Under the pieces are notes generated by a model that saw nothing but the letters and a program-made list of their open reading frames with translations, was not told the DNA's origin and made no database searches. Position numbers and translations under genes: made by a program. From Gnetum montanum (Eukaryota; Streptophyta; Gnetopsida; Gnetales; Gnetaceae), in NCBI GenBank assembly GCA_015680685.1, contig MNCI01006004.1, forward strand, positions 4,286 through 39,894: a stretch of 35,609 nucleotides of DNA, given 5' to 3'. This document shows positions 31,902 through 35,609 of this stretch, one piece after another (position 1 is the stretch's first letter; the number at the start of each line of letters is the position of its first letter).

Positions 31902-32469
31902 AATTGTAAATGGGATAATTAATGACCATGGAATTTCATGCATCATGCTCAATAATTTGTACTTTATTGTTGGTATCAATGGCATGGGTTTGTGCACAAT
32001 TGGGGTTTTTGTACTTTGTTTTTTTAGCTTTGGTTTTAGGCATTTTCCTTGTTAGTTTGGTGAATTGTAGCTAAGCATTATGTCCCCATCAAGCTATCAT
32101 TGATGCCATTGGTCAATCTAGAAACATCAAAGAACCTTTATGAACTTGGTACAAATGTAAATGCTTTTTGAGTTATAACCATGAATTGACCATGATTCAT
32201 CATGCAAATGATGGCCTTAACCATGAGTCATCATGATGTATCCTAGAGGTTAATATGAGAAAATGTATTTTAGTTTTGTGATTTAATTAAAAACTATGTA
32301 AACCATGTATCATGATGAGATCACCATGGGTCATGGTTAGGTCAAGGTTCTGCCATTTAAAAAATTGACTAAACCACAGGTTGTGATAGTATCATGGCTA
32401 GACCATCATAGGTTTTGATATTTTGCCATTTTTAAGATTTTGTGCCATTTCTGACCACGAGGATTGCAT
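31902..32469. other. spacer between elements B and C
   Basis: AT-rich with no gene. It contains several imperfect repeats of an 'accatgAtTCATCATG' type word (about 32180-32400), partly palindromic. It may be the remains of an older element. Confidence 0.5.
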
Positions 32470-32480
32470 TGATGGGTGAT

Positions 32481-32540
32481 GGGACGCGATATCACGGCCG
32501 TCGCGATATCGCATCGTCCCCCGCGATATCGCATACGGGA
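32481..32540 (+). promoter_or_regulatory. palindromic CpG-rich U3 module with GCGATATCGC repeats
   Basis: The 10-bp palindrome GCGATATCGC occurs at 32503-32512 and 32523-32532, with a one-base variant GCGATATCAC at 32486-32495. Bases 32481-32520 form a larger imperfect palindrome: GGGACG...GATATC, centre ACGGCCGT, GATATCG...CGTCCC. It sits about 30-80 bases upstream of the TATA box, a likely enhancer position. Confidence 0.7.
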
Positions 32541-32562
32541 TATAGCGGTGCGCCGTCATATC

Positions 32563-32570
32563 TATAAATA
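32563..32570 (+). promoter_or_regulatory. TATA box of element C LTR
   Basis: TATAAATA followed by AGAGGCGGCTC. Transcription would start about 30 bases downstream, near 32600. Confidence 0.65.
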
Positions 32571-33290
32571 AGAGGCGGCTCTCCCTTGTTTCCTCATCCT
32601 AGGCTAGACAGCAGGGAAACTCTGGTAGATTGATCACTCCAGAGATAGAATATTTTCCATGTGCCCACAGTAGGAGTCCTAAAGTGAACGGATCTTTATT
32701 CAAGCAAACATTGTACCTGAACACAAGTTTGTGTACGGCAATAAAGACGAGCTTCTTGGATAAACTTTGCAGTGCATGGAATAGGCTAATTAGGATTTTA
32801 TTCATTGTTATTTGTTATTCATTATTTACATGCTTTATTAGTTATTAAATCTTTCTCAACCCTTCTCTCATAGTTAAGTGCCTCAGTACGACCACTTTGA
32901 GCATGTGCGTTACGCGTGGTGATCCTAGCAACGACTAGCGTTTGGTAACCACGGTTGCATTGGTTCAAGGTGTGAATAGTAAGTGGGAACGGATGTTGAT
33001 GCTAGGTTAATTTAGACTTAGTTCGTTAATTAGAGTTAGTAATTAGTCTCTTCAACCCTTCACCTCACTAGCATAGGAGATAAAACCAGAAAAGACATAA
33101 AAATCATATACCTCAAACTTACTTAACCATGCACCATGACAAAAACAAGTAAGTCTGGGAAGACAACGAATAATTAACCTTAAGTGTTCCATGAGGCATG
33201 TAGGCACTTAGTCTGCAGAGTTCGACCGGATCGTGCGTGTTACGCTCGTATTCGTATGGTTGAGTGTAGGGGTACCTCGCCACTCATCAT

Positions 33291-33308
33291 AAGCACCGTT
33301 GCCAGGGA
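33291..33308 (+). promoter_or_regulatory. primer binding site of element C
   Basis: AAGCACCGTTGCCAGGGA matches the tRNA-Asp complement TGGCGCCGTTGCCGGGGA at 14 of 18 positions. It abuts the LTR end. Confidence 0.75.
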
Positions 33309-33433
33309 CTAAGTGTTTGTGCGCTAAGTAGAACATAGGAAATCATTCACATCGTTGGGAGCTTAAACGAACCTTAGGGTTAATTAAACGAAAAAATTAT
33401 ATAATCGTTAATCAACACACCGAATTAAATAAC

Positions 33434-35609
33434 AATGTCTTCTTCACAAGAGCATTACACCACCTAGGAACAATACTAGAGATAGTCGGCAATCTAAAAC
33501 GCATAACGTAAATCCGCTAGTGCCTCAACAATATAGGGTGGTATATACTCATCCCAATGAGTATATACCTAATTTTACTTTTATCCTCCATCAAGATGAA
33601 CAAATGCGCTAGAGAGATTTGCAAGGTAACATAGTATTACCTCCAGATCATTTAGTCCCCAACATGCTCCTCCGTGCTTTGGCACAGATCAGCATGACAC
33701 AGCTCTATGTTGAATACGTTGCGGCAAATTTTGACATGAGGGATTACAATGCCACAGCCACACAATGTTTAAGGAACTCAAGGTAGGAGAGCCAACATAC
33801 ACTGTTGAAGGGTAAAGAGGTCCCACACATCCTAAGTGAAATCGGAGATGGTGAACCACTTATAACTGGTTCTCTATCATAAGATGTTTCCCCCCCTAAT
33901 GAAAGTGAGGAGGTGGGGTATCAAAACCTATGCTCCATGATACACAACCCTGGTTCTGATCCCCATGAACACCAGCTATTCACTGAGGGAACAACAACAC
34001 ATGACAAGGACAGGCACTCAGATCGTCATCACGATCGGGGCCAAAACCACAGAAGAGAAGGTAGGAAACACCGTCATGGCGATGGTTCTCCTTCTTCTTC
34101 CCCTTCTTCACATCATTCACCCTCTCCTTCCACCTCTGGGTGTAGTCATAGAGAGCATAACGATGAGGATAGAGGTAGGAAAAATGAGAGACCTCAACGA
34201 GAGAGTCGAGAGAGAGGACAAGGGCATGAACGAAGGGAAAGTAGGGAACAACGTAGACATCATAGATGTCATGAAAGAGATGATTATGACAAGCCCCTAC
34301 ATGCCACCTGAAGCATGTTAAATATAACGGAGGCAATGAGAATACCAACAAGGCATTTAAGAGATAGTCGGATCAAGCGTTTAGACATGAACAATATCCC
34401 ATGCTTTGAAGGGGGATACAACGCTAATCCGCAACATCATTTATAGGCATTCCATGATGCCTATGCCTTGCAAAACATAGAGAACGAGTGGCACAGAAAC
34501 TAAAGTTGTTTCCCAGGACACTCATTAAGGAAGAAGAGAGTTGGTACCGGTCCTTAGAACCAGAAACCATTAGGAGGTGGAGTACAATGTTAGAACTCTT
34601 CAACGATAAATATCATATGTACTCCAGAGTGTCTAATTTGCATAAGCAGATCCAAGGCTGGAAGCAAGGAACTCATGAACCCTTAGATGCTGCCATGGGC
34701 CGATACTATGCATTGTTACATCGTTGCCTAGGCCATGGTTATGCACAGCAAGATCAACTCCTCCACATTGTAGATGGGCTAAGGTATGAAACTAGGAGAA
34801 CCCTTGGGACTTATGCTTAAGGGAGATTATCAAAAATTAGATCCCATGAAATTCATCGATTTTTGGAGCAAGTAGCCAAAGAAGAAGGTGAGATACAAAA
34901 AAGAGAAAGTGTGGAAGAATATAACCGTGATCCCTCTCTTCAAAAGAAGGGAGTAAAATTTTGCAATGAAGAGGATGAGTCACCACTCGAAGAGTTGGTG
35001 AATAGGGAAACCTTGCTAATTCAAAAGCTAACAATAGAAGTATCAACTAAGGTGGATCAACTATGGGATTCCTTAGACTCTAGACTTGAAACTATTTTGA
35101 AAATCGTAGAGGAGTCTAAGGTGGAACGAAGTAGTGACAAAGATAAGAAAAAGAGGTGAGATTCAGGTCCTGCACATAACAAGGGTAAGGGGAAAATTAC
35201 TACCTCTGATGAGGTTGTGGACTTAAATACAGATGATGATAGTGGATGTGAGATTTGCCAATATGACCATCCTAAGGTATGTTGTCCAATCATCTCACAT
35301 CTACAAGAGTCTGGGGTGTATGCACTCAACCCGAGACTCAACAGACAACAGACACCCCGAAGGTTACCTTATCCTCAAGGTAACCCAAGAAAGTTCCACC
35401 AACCGTTAACATACTATCCAAGTGGAACTCCACCACAACCCATCGAACAACATCAGTAGTGGCAATACCCACAGTCATGGGGGACGCCACCGCCGAAACA
35501 ATAGTACCCTTACCGGCAACTTGATCCTTANAGGTATTTCCCACTCAACTGCAACAACCTAATATCACGAGGGCTCCCAATCCTCAATTCTTAGTTGGTT
35601 CTAACAATC
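33434..35609 (+). pseudogene. element C gag (incomplete at window edge)
   Basis: Start candidate ATG 33434 (MSSSQEHYTT). After a frameshift near 33480 it reads VVYTHPNEYIPNFTFILHQD and PDHLVPNMLLRALAQIS. A His/Arg/Ser-rich low-complexity region follows (33990-34310, e.g. DKDRHSDRHHDRGQNHRR). The capsid homology (34488-34820) has LKLFPRTLIKEEESWYRSLE, FNDKYHMYSRVSNLHKQIQ and LLHRCLGHGYAQQDQLLHIV, matching the Athila gag pattern. Then come an acidic coiled-coil segment (34863-35159), the zinc knuckle CEICQYDHPKVCCP near 35250 with CX2CX3HX4C spacing, and a Gln/Pro-rich tail. Only about five stops interrupt the second half. Confidence 0.8.

Larger units (their letters stand above)
32470..33289 (+). 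repeat. 5' LTR of element C
   Basis: Begins TGATGGGTGATGGG and ends CACTCATCA, with the primer site directly after. The U3 region is CpG-rich and palindromic; the TATA box is at 32563-32570. Blocks shared with the reverse complement of the element B LTRs include GGTATATGATTTTTATGTC and ACTCAACCATACGAATAC-type words near the right end. Confidence 0.75.
32470..35609 (+). mobile_element. element C: Athila-lineage element, 5' part, runs off the window
   Basis: The 5' LTR (32470-33289), primer binding site (33291-33308) and gag are visible on the plus strand. It is homologous to element B over the LTR U5 end (GTGTAGGGGTACCTCGC), the primer site and all of gag, but in the opposite direction. It keeps more CpGs and fewer stops than B, so it is probably younger or less methylated. 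Confidence 0.8.

Noticed and set aside
19187-31906. Target-site duplication of element B
   Set aside because: Flanks GGTGG and AATTG do not match, and shifting the ends by a few bases did not give a convincing 5-bp pair.
33980-34351. Minus-strand and second plus-strand frames across the gag linker of element C
   Set aside because: They are shadows of the His/Arg/Ser-rich gag coding frame.
1-35609. tRNA, rRNA or other structured RNA genes
   Set aside because: I saw no cloverleaf boxes or rRNA signatures; the only tRNA-like words are the two primer binding sites.

Overview
The window looks like repeat-dense nuclear DNA from a seed plant with a large genome. A gymnosperm such as a conifer would fit, because very old LTR retrotransposons persist here at full length, but the clade is an inference. 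I see no bacterial, viral or organellar genes and no intact long reading frame. Almost everything recognisable is retroelement remains full of TAG/TGA/TAA stops, most of them where the family has Gln (CAG/CAA) or Trp (TGG), as C-to-T decay of methylated cytosine would produce.

Layout. (1) 1-592: a short CpG-containing stretch that may be the last exon and 3' UTR of a host gene, ending at an ambiguous base (593). (2) About 597-1776, minus strand: a LINE remnant with ORF1 and the start of an apurinic-type endonuclease, including a GDFNA motif, but no reverse transcriptase. (3) 1777-3790: unassigned repeat-like DNA with a 29-base C run. (4) About 3790-19190, minus strand: element A, a Ty3/gypsy element of the Tat lineage. 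It has a candidate 5' LTR, gag, protease remnant, RT-RNase H, a second RNase H, and an integrase that keeps D-D(35)E. Its protease (13.3-14 kb) and RT (7.85 kb) are separated by 5.5 kb. That gap holds minisatellite-like spacers and, on the opposite strand, a degraded five-exon gene (9930-12573) whose splice sites and phases can still be followed.

(5) 19197-31901, minus strand: element B, a complete but dead Athila-lineage element. Both LTRs, a tRNA-Asp-type primer binding site, gag, protease, RT (FMDD), RNase H, integrase and a polypurine tract are visible. A third long ORF lies in the 'env' position and carries a motif typical of the 'putative plant transposon protein' family. (6) 31902-32469: spacer. 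(7) 32470 to the window end, plus strand: element C, a relative of B in the opposite orientation and less CpG-depleted. It has a 5' LTR, primer binding site and gag, and runs off the window.

The strongest candidates for something not routinely described are the multi-exon antisense gene inside the Tat element, the two families of palindromic or minisatellite repeats that punctuate it, and the 40-bp CpG-rich palindrome upstream of the TATA box in the LTR of C.
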